From Mesorhizobium sp. (lineage in GTDB: Bacteria > Pseudomonadota > Alphaproteobacteria > Rhizobiales > Rhizobiaceae), in assembly GCA_004020645.1 (NCBI GenBank), contig SAQL01000019.1, forward strand, positions 34,976 to 98,975: 64,000 nt of DNA, in the 5' to 3' direction. The translations under genes and the position numbers were made by a program. Within the stretch, counting starts at the first letter, position 1. Every line of letters starts with the position of its first letter. Of the stretch, positions 1 through 7,335 are shown piece by piece. The notes beneath the pieces are model-generated. The model made no database searches. It saw only the letters and a list, made by a program, of their open reading frames with translations, and was not told the origin of the DNA.

Positions 1-645
1 GCTGACGGGTCGCTCACAGGTACACCGACCGCCGCCGGAAGCTTCAATTTCACCGTCACGGCGACTGACGCGAACGGTTTCACCGGCGCCCGGGCCTATG
101 CGCTGTCCATCGGTGCTCCGGCCATCACGCTGGCACCGTCCACCCTGCCCGGCGGCACCGGCGGTATCGCCTATGCTCAAGGACTGTCGGCGACAGGCGG
201 CACAGCTCCCTATGGTTTCGCGCTGACAGCCGGTACGCTGCCCGCGGGGCTGACGCTTACCGCTGACGGGTCGCTCACAGGTACACCGACCGCCGCCGGA
301 AGCTTCAATTTCACCGTCACGGCGACTGACGCGAACGGTTTCACCGGCGCCCGGGCCTATGCGCTGTCCATCGGTGCTCCGGCCATCACGCTGGCACCTT
401 CCACCCTGCCCGGCGGCACCGGCGGTGTCGCCTATGCGCAAGGCATGTCGGCGACGGGCGGCACGGCTCCCTATGGCTTCGCGCTGACAGCCGGTACGCT
501 GCCCGCGGGGCTGACGCTTGCCGCTGACGGGTCGCTCACAGGCACACCGAGCGAGGCCGGGAGTTTTGCCGTCACCATCGAAGCCGCCGACGCCCTCGGC
601 TTCACCGGCTCCACCTCGTACATGCTCGTCATCGATGCGCCGGTC
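1..645 (+). repeat. Tandem 261-bp repeats inside the autotransporter gene
   Basis: The same block begins at 1, 262 and 523, a period of exactly 261 bp (87 codons). Copies one and two are almost identical at nucleotide level; the third diverges after about 20 bases beyond its start and then degenerates. Near-identity including silent sites points to recent duplication or gene conversion. The array certainly extends left of the window. Confidence 0.9.
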
Positions 646-2049
646 CCCGTGGCTTCCGACCGCACGGTGGAGATCCTGGCGGGCACGACCGGCCGGGCGA
701 GCCTGACTGACGGAGCAACGGGTTCGCCCTTCACGGGAGCAGCGATCGTTTCTCACCCACCGGCAGCCGCCGGCGCCGCCAGCATCGAAGGTAGTGGCGG
801 CAACTACGACCTGGTCTTTGCCGCCACCGAGACGGCAAGCGGCGCCGTCGCGGTTACTTATACGCTGTCCAATGTCTGGGGCGTGTCGGCGCCGGCGACC
901 ATCACCTTCAGCGTGATGGTACGGCCCGACCCCTCGGAAGATCCCGAGGTAATCGGTCTGCTGACGGCCCAAGTGGATTCGGCCCGCCGTCTCGCAGCAG
1001 CCCAGATCGGCAACTTTAACGGACGGCTGGAGCGGTTGCATAACGAAAGCGATCGCCGTGCCGCATCGATCGATCTACGGATCGGTCTGCAGCGAGAAGA
1101 CGCGTCCAAGCCGCTGGCCTATGCCGGCGAAGAAGGCGGCGTCGACGCGCGCGCGTCCGGCTTCCCCCTCGGCAACCCCGGAGCACCGGCCGGCAACAGG
1201 GGCGGAGCCGCGGGCGACAGCAGGATCGCCTTCTGGGCTGGCGGCTTCGTCAATTTCGGCAGCCGCGAGGACGGTGCGCTCGACCTTGACCAGACACTTG
1301 TCGGCGTTAGCGCCGGCCTCGACTGGCGCTTCTCGCCGAAGTTTGTCGGTGGCATCGGCATCGGCTATGGGCGCGACGCCGTTGATGTCGGAGACAATGG
1401 TACTGAAAGCGAGGCGCAGGCCTTCAGTGCCGCCGTCTATGGCAGCTATCAGCCGACGGCGGGCGTCTTCTTGGACGGGCTCCTGGGCTTTAGCCGGCTG
1501 GAGTTCGACAGCCACCGCTTCGTCACCGATACGGGCGGCTTCGCGGAAGGAGGGCGCGACGGGCACCAGGTCTTCGGCTCGCTCTCGGCAGGCTACGAGC
1601 ATCGCAGGGGTGGCCTGCTCCTGTCGCCTTATACGCGGTTTCAAGCCGCCTGGTCTCGGCTTGACGCCTTCACCGAGACAGGTTCGGGACCTTACAACCT
1701 CGCCTTTGGCGACCAGGATGCAGAGATGGTGGCCGGCGTGCTGGGCCTTAGGGTGGAATATCATGTGCCGACAGACTGGGGCACGCTGGTGCCGCGCGCC
1801 AGGCTGGAATACACGCATGATTTCGCGGGCTCGAGCCTCGCCAGCATTGGCTATGCCGACCTTTCGGGCGGACTGCCCTATGCGCTGGAGATTGATCCCA
1901 TCAGCCGCGACTATCTGAGCTTGCAGGCGGGCTTCGACGCCGAACTCGGCGCTGACTGGCAACTTGGGCTCGATTATCGCCTTAGCCTGGGGCTCGACGG
2001 CGACGGCCACAGCCACGCGGTGGGCCTGAAGATCGGGGCGAACTTCTAA
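1..2049 (+). CDS. Autotransporter with putative Ig-like repeats (5' end outside window)
   Basis: The reading frame is open from base 1, so the N-terminus, including any signal peptide, lies upstream. About 682 residues are visible. Residues 1 to about 215 are tandem modules rich in Gly, Thr, Ala and Pro of the putative Ig (He_PIG) type, recognisable by the recurring LPAGLT and DGSLTGTP motifs. A linker follows (about 300-400). The last 280 residues are an autotransporter beta-barrel with alternating aromatic strands and a C-terminal Phe (IGANF), the usual outer-membrane assembly signal. The expected role is a surface-displayed adhesin-like passenger anchored by a C-terminal barrel. The family is clear; the ligand is unknown. 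Confidence 0.88.
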   Translation, partial: ADGSLTGTPTAAGSFNFTVTATDANGFTGARAYALSIGAPAITLAPSTLPGGTGGIAYAQGLSATGGTAPYGFALTAGTLPAGLTLTADGSLTGTPTAAGSFNFTVTATDANGFTGARAYALSIGAPAITLAPSTLPGGTGGVAYAQGMSATGGTAPYGFALTAGTLPAGLTLAADGSLTGTPSEAGSFAVTIEAADALGFTGSTSYMLVIDAPVPVASDRTVEILAGTTGRASLTDGATGSPFTGAAIVSHPPAAAGAASIEGSGGNYDLVFAATETASGAVAVTYTLSNVWGVSAPATITFSVMVRPDPSEDPEVIGLLTAQVDSARRLAAAQIGNFNGRLERLHNESDRRAASIDLRIGLQREDASKPLAYAGEEGGVDARASGFPLGNPGAPAGNRGGAAGDSRIAFWAGGFVNFGSREDGALDLDQTLVGVSAGLDWRFSPKFVGGIGIGYGRDAVDVGDNGTESEAQAFSAAVYGSYQPTAGVFLDGLLGFSRLEFDSHRFVTDTGGFAEGGRDGHQVFGSLSAGYEHRRGGLLLSPYTRFQAAWSRLDAFTETGSGPYNLAFGDQDAEMVAGVLGLRVEYHVPTDWGTLVPRARLEYTHDFAGSSLASIGYADLSGGLPYALEIDPISRDYLSLQAGFDAELGADWQLGLDYRLSLGLDGDGHSHAVGLKIGANF

Positions 2050-2088
2050 TCAGGAATGTCGAGTCCGATCAGACGATCGCGCGCCACC

Positions 2089-2394
2089 TCATATCCCCGA
2101 CCCATCCAGCAGCGGGACATCTTCTTCATCCCAGGGGCTCGGCAATGAACCCTTGCTCAGATTGGCTGTCGGCAGCGGCATCCAGCACTTCAGCTCGGGT
2201 TCCGCGTATTCAACCACGCGTCCCGGCGACGAGTCGGAAGCGCGCCATCCTTCGCTGCCGAACTGGTCGGCCCGAGACCAGTAAGCCAGGTCGACTTCCG
2301 CCGGCCCCTGTTCGGAGGGCCGAACCGTGACAAGGATTCGGCTGCCATCCTTTGGCGCGCTCGACATGTGACGCCACCGATCGGGCTCGTCCAT
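2089..2394 (-). CDS. Conserved hypothetical protein of about 101 residues
   Basis: A small soluble protein that starts MDEPDRWRHMSSAPKDG and contains a W-x-x-M-x-S-A-P-K-D-G segment, seen in short proteins of phage and rhizobial origin that I cannot assign a function. The start is set by a strong AGGAGG Shine-Dalgarno sequence about 8 nt upstream of the ATG at 2394. An in-frame ATG eight codons further upstream lacks such a site. It is rich in Trp, Pro and acidic residues, with no signal peptide or membrane segment. It is convergent with the autotransporter gene; no operon partner is evident. Confidence 0.6.
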   Translation of the reverse strand: MDEPDRWRHMSSAPKDGSRILVTVRPSEQGPAEVDLAYWSRADQFGSEGWRASDSSPGRVVEYAEPELKCWMPLPTANLSKGSLPSPWDEEDVPLLDGSGI

Positions 2395-2527
2395 CGTGTT
2401 TCCTCCTGCAGCCAGCATCTCGGCTGTCCAGACGAATAGTCGCCTCGTGTATAAGGCCGGTCAACCCGAACTTTGCGCCGAACGGCTTATAGTTGCTGGC
2501 CGCTGGCGCGACGTGGGCTCGCGGTCA

Positions 2528-3334
2528 TCAGCGAACCTTAGCATTGACTGCCCAGGCTCTGGTTTTCAGGGGAATTGACCCGTCCTCGCCGCGCGGCAGG
2601 CTATCGCGGAGCCTCTCCATCAATCTCTGGCGAGCTGCGGGGTCGAGACTCATGCAGTAGCCGGGTGCAGGCCCCGCACCCAGGGTGAAGGGGTGCCAGT
2701 AGTCTTCAAAATCCTTGAACACGGCGGGCGCTTCGATCCGGGTGCAGTCGACGGAACCCAGGCCCGCCTTCTCCGCGAGATCGGTCAATCCGTCTGGGGT
2801 GCAAAATGGAAAACGCCTGTCCTCGGTAAGGTCGATGGCACCTGGGTCAAGCGCCGTCGCAGCGGTCCAGAAGGCCCGCATGAATTCCACGCCGCCACCA
2901 GGATAATCCCACACATAGAACCCAATCGTCGCTCCGGGGCCGGCCACCCGCCGCATCTCCGCGAACGCCTTTTGCTTGTCGGGGATGAAGTTGAGAACAA
3001 GCGCCGACACGACGATGTCCTTGCTGCCGGATTCGACAGCCAGGGCCTGCGCATCGCCTGCGAGAAACTCGACACGTTTATCCGGCACGATTGCACGCGC
3101 CTTGGCGAGGAAACCCTCCGATGGATCTATGGATACCAGGCTCCTGGGATTGCAACGGGCCAGGATGGCTGCCGAGAGCGCCCCGGTTCCGCAACCCACC
3201 TCCAGCCAGTCCAGACCCTCCGCCGGATCAAGCCAATCCAGGAACAGTGGAGCGATCTGACGGCTCCATCGCCCCATATAGAGGTCGTAGCTATCCCCGG
3301 CCTGCCAGGCGTCGTGGCGCGTCACCTCAGTCAT
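2528..3334 (-). CDS. SAM-dependent class I methyltransferase
   Basis: A 268-residue protein with a Rossmann-type methyltransferase domain. The SAM-binding motif I is LEVGCGTGALS (about residues 40-50), followed by the acidic motif II (SIDPSEG) and a GDAQAL motif III. It belongs to the Methyltransf_11/UbiE-like group, and the substrate cannot be read from sequence. The start at 3334 is chosen because GGAGG sits 8 nt upstream; the open frame continues about 110 codons further upstream but without a plausible start or family similarity. It stands alone on the minus strand. Confidence 0.82.
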   Translation of the reverse strand: MTEVTRHDAWQAGDSYDLYMGRWSRQIAPLFLDWLDPAEGLDWLEVGCGTGALSAAILARCNPRSLVSIDPSEGFLAKARAIVPDKRVEFLAGDAQALAVESGSKDIVVSALVLNFIPDKQKAFAEMRRVAGPGATIGFYVWDYPGGGVEFMRAFWTAATALDPGAIDLTEDRRFPFCTPDGLTDLAEKAGLGSVDCTRIEAPAVFKDFEDYWHPFTLGAGPAPGYCMSLDPAARQRLMERLRDSLPRGEDGSIPLKTRAWAVNAKVR

Positions 3335-3733
3335 CGCAATCTCCTCCCCTGATAATTTTCGACCCATCGGACCGCGAGAATACGCCCGCCGCCCTCGCGG
3401 GAACAGAGGGCCAGGAATATCTGCCACGGGATGGCCTAGAAGCGGGCGACGAAGACGGCGTTCATGCTGAAGGTAAAGTTGGAACCGTCCGCGCCGCCAC
3501 GACAAGCACGCCGAGGTGGCAAATGCGAATTGATCGGATGCCCGGATCGCCGATCGAATTGCCACCGAAGCAATGTCCCATACGATCGGCAAAAATTCAG
3601 CACTCCGCTTGATTTTCCGCCGATCTTCACACATTGTTGCACTGCACAATACCGGAGGTTGTGCCAAACTGATCGCACTTTGACGTCCGATTGGCCAGGT
3701 CCGATTTGAGGCAGCAAGGGATCACATACCAAG
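3335..3733. other. Intergenic region between methyltransferase and small membrane protein genes
   Basis: A 399-bp divergent spacer that should hold the promoters of the methyltransferase (minus) and of the small protein at 3734 (plus). On the minus strand, 3439 to about 3500 encodes a short stretch ending NAVFVARF-stop, which resembles the C-terminal end of an outer-membrane barrel protein, but no complete gene precedes it. I see no other structure. Confidence 0.5.
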
Positions 3734-3922
3734 ATGCTTCGCGACTTGTCCGCCTACAAGAGAATGTTGATGCTCGGCATTGTCGGGCTGGTGTTCGTCG
3801 CTGCCTTCGATGCCATCAGCAACCTGCCCGTCGTTTCCGGCTGTGCGTTCTACGGCAATTGCGCGATCGATCGCTCCGCCGAAGCACCGATCGAGCTCGG
3901 CCTGGACCCGACAGAGCCATGA
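3734..3922 (+). CDS. Small single-pass membrane protein, coupled to the DCC gene
   Basis: A 62-residue protein. Residues 10-28 (MLMLGIVGLVFVAAFDAIS) form one hydrophobic helix, followed by a short periplasmic-type tail with two Cys (SGCAFYGNC). Its stop codon overlaps the start of the next gene (ATGA at 3919-3922), so the two are probably translationally coupled. I do not recognise the family. The paired cysteines beside a predicted thiol-redox protein suggest a partner in disulfide chemistry, but that is inference. It is short enough to be missed by automatic annotation. Confidence 0.6.
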   Translation: MLRDLSAYKRMLMLGIVGLVFVAAFDAISNLPVVSGCAFYGNCAIDRSAEAPIELGLDPTEP

Positions 3923-4320
3923 AGCCACCAGAGAAGACAGCGCTTATCGTCTATGACGGCGATTGCATCTTCTGCCAGAGCTATGTCCGCTTTGCCCGGC
4001 TGCGCGACGCCGTCGGTCCTGTCGAGTTGCTCGATGCGCGCTCCGGCGATCCGCGCGTCGTCGGGTTTCAGCGCCAAGGCTTCGACCTGAACGAGGGCAT
4101 GCTCTTCGTTTTCGAGGACCGCGTCTACCACGGCGAGGAAGCCATCAATCTCCTGGCGATCCTCAGTTCCTCTTCTACTTTTTTCGGCTGGCTCAACCGC
4201 AGGATTCTCTCAAACAGGACAGCCGCACGGCTGATCTATCCAGCACTCAAGCTCGGACGCCGCGCTACCCTGAGGCTTCGCGGCCGCTCGCTCATCCCTG
4301 CCGACCTCGAACGGCGCTAA
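3919..4320 (+). CDS. DCC family (DUF393) thiol-disulfide oxidoreductase-like protein
   Basis: A 133-residue protein with the defining N-terminal motif YDGDCIFC (Asp-x-Asp-Cys-x-x-Cys at about residues 12-17), the hallmark of the DCC/DUF393 family, thought to be thioredoxin-like. A second conserved part is the LLDARSGDPRV stretch. The C-terminus is very basic (RRATLRLRGRS) with a hydrophobic stretch that may contact the membrane. The start codon overlaps the stop of the upstream small membrane gene. Family assignment is confident; the substrate is unknown. Confidence 0.83.
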   Translation: MKPPEKTALIVYDGDCIFCQSYVRFARLRDAVGPVELLDARSGDPRVVGFQRQGFDLNEGMLFVFEDRVYHGEEAINLLAILSSSSTFFGWLNRRILSNRTAARLIYPALKLGRRATLRLRGRSLIPADLERR

Positions 4321-4405
4321 TTTAGATATTTCCCTGCCAAATGGATAGCTGGCGACGTCTACCAGTTAGTTCGCGAACATTCGAACAGTTCTCCCAGAGC
4401 GGCGC

Positions 4406-4626
4406 TCAGTGGGTGCAGACCTTCGGCCGCGAGAAATCCACCAACTTGAAGATAAGGAACTTTCGTTCGAGGAGGTTGGGTATTTCGTCCGCGAAGGTCG
4501 ACGCGTTGGCGCGGGTCATCGTCTCGCCATGCTTCACGTAAGTCACCCAACCCTCGGGCTTCAGCGCAGCTGTTTCATCAGATCGAGGAGGACGTGGTAA
4601 TTGCCCGCCTTCGGATGCGACGCGCT
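4406..4626 (-). pseudogene. Coding-like remnant with an apparent frameshift
   Basis: Read on the minus strand, one frame gives a plausible segment (PKAGNYHVLLDLMKQL) that hits a stop, and the next frame immediately continues with EGWVTYVKHGETMTRA and runs to a stop at 4406. The two parts look like one small alpha/beta protein broken by a 1-nt shift. I do not recognise the family, and no start codon with a ribosome-binding site is present. It could equally be chance, so confidence is low. Confidence 0.28.
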
Positions 4627-4641
4627 TTAAGAGTTCGCCGA

Positions 4642-4830
4642 CTATCGCTGTCTTGCCGTTTTGGGAAATTCCACTACGTCCGCCGGCGGGCGCTTGTACT
4701 GGGCTGCGGCAATTGCATCGATCAGAATATCCAGAGCCGCGCGAGCAGCGCTGCTCGTCTCGTCATCGCCGCGCAAATAGTGGCAGGCTCGTTCAAGATG
4801 GAGGTGGGCGGCGGCAAAGTCGCTGGTCAT
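4642..4830 (-). CDS. Small conserved-looking hypothetical protein (62 residues)
   Basis: It encodes a short, mostly helical protein with a regular heptad-like pattern over residues 5-48 (HLHLERACHYL ... ALDILIDAIAAA) and a basic tail. The start at 4830 is supported by AGGAGA 7 nt upstream; in-frame codons further upstream lack this. There are no metal ligands, signal peptide or membrane segment. It resembles the small helical proteins common in rhizobia, without known function. Confidence 0.5.
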   Translation of the reverse strand: MTSDFAAAHLHLERACHYLRGDDETSSAARAALDILIDAIAAAQYKRPPADVVEFPKTARQR

Positions 4831-5208
4831 GGATTCTCCTTTTGCCCGCCTCCGACAAGGATGGCCCATTTCGATTTACCCAAAGGCGAATATCCACAGC
4901 TGGATTTGAATCAATGTTGGCCGGTTAACCAGATCTTCAGCATCGCGAGGCGACCTTGCTGCTGCGGACATGTGTTGAGTTCCGCCTCAGGCAACAGACC
5001 CGCTCCGGAGACCGGGGCGGGTTTTTGCTTAAATGCTTCGGGTGGAACCGGCATCCGCAATTGGCGCGCAGGCTGGCGTCGGTTTGGGTTTGACAGAAGC
5101 GGATGCCGAACTGCTGATCCAAAGCGTCGTTGGCGTGCGCGGCAGAGCGACGAACCCATTGCCACCGCAGGTCTCGGAGTCCGTTCCCAGGCCGGCGTGC
5201 TGCCGACG
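4831..5208. other. Intergenic region with a plus-strand terminator and no plus-strand gene
   Basis: A 378-bp spacer between two minus-strand genes. It holds a strong intrinsic terminator oriented on the plus strand (4997-5026), although no protein gene precedes it on that strand. That makes a small RNA ending near 5026 plausible. The rest shows nothing I can name. Confidence 0.45.
4997..5026 (+). terminator. Intrinsic terminator, possibly of a small RNA
   Basis: A GC-rich stem pairs ACCCGC (from 4998) with GCGGGT (to about 5021) around a short loop and is followed by TTTTTG on the plus strand. The T-tract orientation means it ends a plus-strand transcript, yet the upstream 150 bp contain no open frame on that strand. 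Confidence 0.6.
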
Positions 5209-5547
5209 TCAGGCCGCTTTACGCCGGGATTTCCATGTCTCGTGGTGCTTGCCCCACGCCGACATGACTGTCACCGCATCGTTCAGGCTAAAGCCGAGCG
5301 GCGTGATCGAGTATTCCACACGAGGCGGCACCTCGTCATAGGCGCGCCGGCTGATCAGCCCGTCGGCTTCCATCTGCCGCAATTGTTGCGTGAGCACCTT
5401 TTCGCTGACGCCAGGCAGCAAGCGGCGCAGTTCGGCAAAGCGGTATGGCCGCAGATGCAGTTCCCATAGCAGCGAGGTTTTCCACTTTCCGCCGATGGCC
5501 TGCAGCGCGGCAGCAAAACCGCAACTGTCTGGTTCCTTGCGCCTCAT
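5209..5547 (-). CDS. HxlR-family winged-helix transcriptional regulator
   Basis: A 112-residue protein of the HxlR/DUF24 group. It has the typical IGGKWKTSLLWEL helix (about 19-31), the RFAELRRLLPGVSEKVLTQQL recognition region and the wing PPRVEYSITPLG. A Cys near the N-terminus (PDSCGF) could act as a redox sensor, as in several family members. The start at 5547 follows AGGAG at a spacing of 7. It is divergent from the imine-reductase-like gene at 5691, the usual arrangement for an HxlR regulator and its target. Confidence 0.9.
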   Translation of the reverse strand: MRRKEPDSCGFAAALQAIGGKWKTSLLWELHLRPYRFAELRRLLPGVSEKVLTQQLRQMEADGLISRRAYDEVPPRVEYSITPLGFSLNDAVTVMSAWGKHHETWKSRRKAA

Positions 5548-5576
5548 TTGGCAGCTCCTGTCATGATGGCGATAGC

Positions 5577-5594
5577 TTACCTCAAGGTGCGTAC
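5577..5594. promoter_or_regulatory. Candidate HxlR operator
   Basis: TTACCTCAAGGTGCGTAC in the divergent promoter is an imperfect dyad (TACC-TCAA-GGTGcGTA). It resembles the short spaced palindromes bound by HxlR/DUF24 proteins and lies 30 bp upstream of the regulator start and about 100 bp upstream of the dehydrogenase. Assigned by position and symmetry only. Confidence 0.4.
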
Positions 5595-5690
5595 TTCTCA
5601 ACGCAGCAAGAATTTATATCTTCGGATCGAGCGCGCCAAACACAAAACGGACCTCGGCGAGAGGGCCATCAGTCTATCGGAGAAGTTACT

Positions 5691-6605
5691 ATGGCATCGA
5701 ATGTCTGCGTGCTCGGCGCGGGCCGAATGGGCTCGTCCATTGCTCGAACGCTGCTCGACCGCGGCTATCCAACATGGGTCTGGAATCGAACCGCGGCAAA
5801 GTGCGATCCATTGGCGGCCCTTGGCGCGAACGTCGCCCCGTCAGTGGAGGATGGAATCCGAGCGGCCGACGTCGTGATCATCAATGTTCTCGACTATGCC
5901 GCCAGCGACGCTTTGCTGAAGCGGGATTGCATCGCTTCGGCATTGGCCGGCAAAGCCGTCGTGCAACTCACCTCCGGATCGCCGCGTCTGGCGCGGGAAG
6001 AAGCGCGCTGGGTGGAAGCACATGGTGCCGGCTATCTGGACGGGGCGATCATGGCCACTCCGGATTTTATCGGCAAACCCGAAACCGCACTGCTTTATTC
6101 GGGTTCCCGCGACGTTTATGAGAAGCACAAGCCCCTGCTTTTCGCACTCGGCGGCGGCACGAGCTATGTCGGGGAGCTGCCGGGTCAAGCCTCTGCGCTT
6201 GATACCGCTCTGCTCACCCAGATGTGGGGCGGGCTCTTCGGAGCACTCCAGGGCATGGCCGTCGCCGAGGCCGAAGGTCTCGACCTGGCGACGTTCAGGA
6301 GCCATCTTTCCGCATTCAAGCCTGTTGTCGATGCCGCTCTGTTCGACCTGGTGGATAGAACGAATGCACGCCGTTTTGCCGGCGACGACGCGACCCTGGC
6401 ATCATTGGGCGCCCACTACAGCGCCTTCCAGCATCTGCTTGAGGCCTGCGAGGATCGAGGGCTCGACGCGGCTATGCCGCGCGCCATGGACATGATCTTT
6501 CGACAGGCGCTTTCGCTCGGGCGCATGGAAGATGATTTTGCATCTCTCGCGCCGCTGTTTCGAAATGGTTCGTCGCGCCAGAGCGGGGAGCCAGCGAATG
6601 CATAG
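5691..6605 (+). CDS. NAD(P)-dependent dehydrogenase, imine reductase / beta-hydroxyacid dehydrogenase type
   Basis: A 304-residue protein. It opens with a dinucleotide-binding fold (VLGAGRMGSSIA, residues 6-17) and the VWNRTAAK motif typical of imine-reductase-like enzymes, which selects NADP. The C-terminal all-helical 6PGDH-like domain (about 165-295) completes the fold. Imine reductases and beta-hydroxyacid dehydrogenases share this layout, and the substrate cannot be assigned. The start at 5691 has GGAGAAG 8 nt upstream. It overlaps the following GFA gene by 8 nt, so the two form an operon, probably controlled by the divergent HxlR protein. Confidence 0.82.
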   Translation: MASNVCVLGAGRMGSSIARTLLDRGYPTWVWNRTAAKCDPLAALGANVAPSVEDGIRAADVVIINVLDYAASDALLKRDCIASALAGKAVVQLTSGSPRLAREEARWVEAHGAGYLDGAIMATPDFIGKPETALLYSGSRDVYEKHKPLLFALGGGTSYVGELPGQASALDTALLTQMWGGLFGALQGMAVAEAEGLDLATFRSHLSAFKPVVDAALFDLVDRTNARRFAGDDATLASLGAHYSAFQHLLEACEDRGLDAAMPRAMDMIFRQALSLGRMEDDFASLAPLFRNGSSRQSGEPANA

Positions 6606-7011
6606 CGGCAAGACGAAACGAACCGCGACCTGCTCATGCCGGGGCGTGGAACTTGTCCTGGCCGGAGAGCCGCGACGCGTCTATGCGTGCAGTTGCATGG
6701 AGTGCCAGCGCTGCACCGGAACGGCGTTCTCGTACCGGGCCATCTACGCCGGTTCCGCCCTCGTCGGCCAGAAAGGCGAGACCAGATCCTGGCGCAGAAC
6801 CGGCTCGTCGGGACAATGGCTGGAGCAGACATTCTGCACCACATGCGGCTCGGTCGTCTTCATGCGGGCAGAAGGGCTGAAGGATGCGCTGTCGGTATCG
6901 GTCGGCTGCCTGGAGGACCCGGAATTCCCACCCCCGACAATGCTCCATTGGCCTCGCAGAAAGCATAAATGGCTTTGTTTGGAGGGCGTGCCCGAAGCAG
7001 CCGTCTCTTGA
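6598..7011 (+). CDS. GFA (glutathione-dependent formaldehyde-activating-like) domain protein
   Basis: A 137-residue protein of the GFA/CENP-V fold, a zinc-binding beta structure. The ligand cysteines are clear: CSC at 12-14, CSCMECQRC at 31-39 and CTTC at 80-83. Family members were named for formaldehyde-glutathione adduct formation, but most have unknown substrates. It starts inside the end of the dehydrogenase gene (8-nt overlap), implying co-translation. Detoxification of a reactive carbonyl or imine by the pair is a reasonable guess, not shown by the sequence. Confidence 0.85.
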   Translation: MHSGKTKRTATCSCRGVELVLAGEPRRVYACSCMECQRCTGTAFSYRAIYAGSALVGQKGETRSWRRTGSSGQWLEQTFCTTCGSVVFMRAEGLKDALSVSVGCLEDPEFPPPTMLHWPRRKHKWLCLEGVPEAAVS

Positions 7012-7335
7012 GGGCGGATCACCAAGCGCGATGCCTGGCTTGCAGCAGGCTCGGCATCGTGAGTCCGGCAACGTCTCCTTCGGCAATCGATTTCCGTTCA
7101 AGATGGTCCCGATTGGGCGGATAGCTGTCGCGGGCGACAGCGAATCCCAAGGCTCCCTCGCAGCACTCCTTGCAACACTTTGCGCTCCCCGACGTTCTCC
7201 CAAGGCACGCTCCGAAGCCGATTGTCGCGGCTCCAAGGGCAAATCAATTGCTGGAGCGAGGGAACCATCCCGGCTTCGCCGGCTGGCCACGGCCGGTTCG
7301 GCAACCTGCACCGATGTGACGCTGGAGGAGACGCC
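7012..7335. other. Intergenic region upstream of ftsH
   Basis: A 324-bp spacer. A stem-loop (GATGCC ... GGCATC at 7030-7058) lies just after the GFA stop and could be a weak terminator, although no T-tract follows. The remainder presumably carries the ftsH promoter; I see no clear consensus. Confidence 0.4.

Noticed and set aside
1..645. Direct repeats that might be taken for a CRISPR-like array
   Set aside because: The 261-bp period is coding (87 codons in frame with the autotransporter) and has no spacers.
3439..3500. Minus-strand end NAVFVARF-stop resembling an outer-membrane protein C-terminus
   Set aside because: No upstream barrel sequence or start in that frame; too short to call even as a pseudogene.
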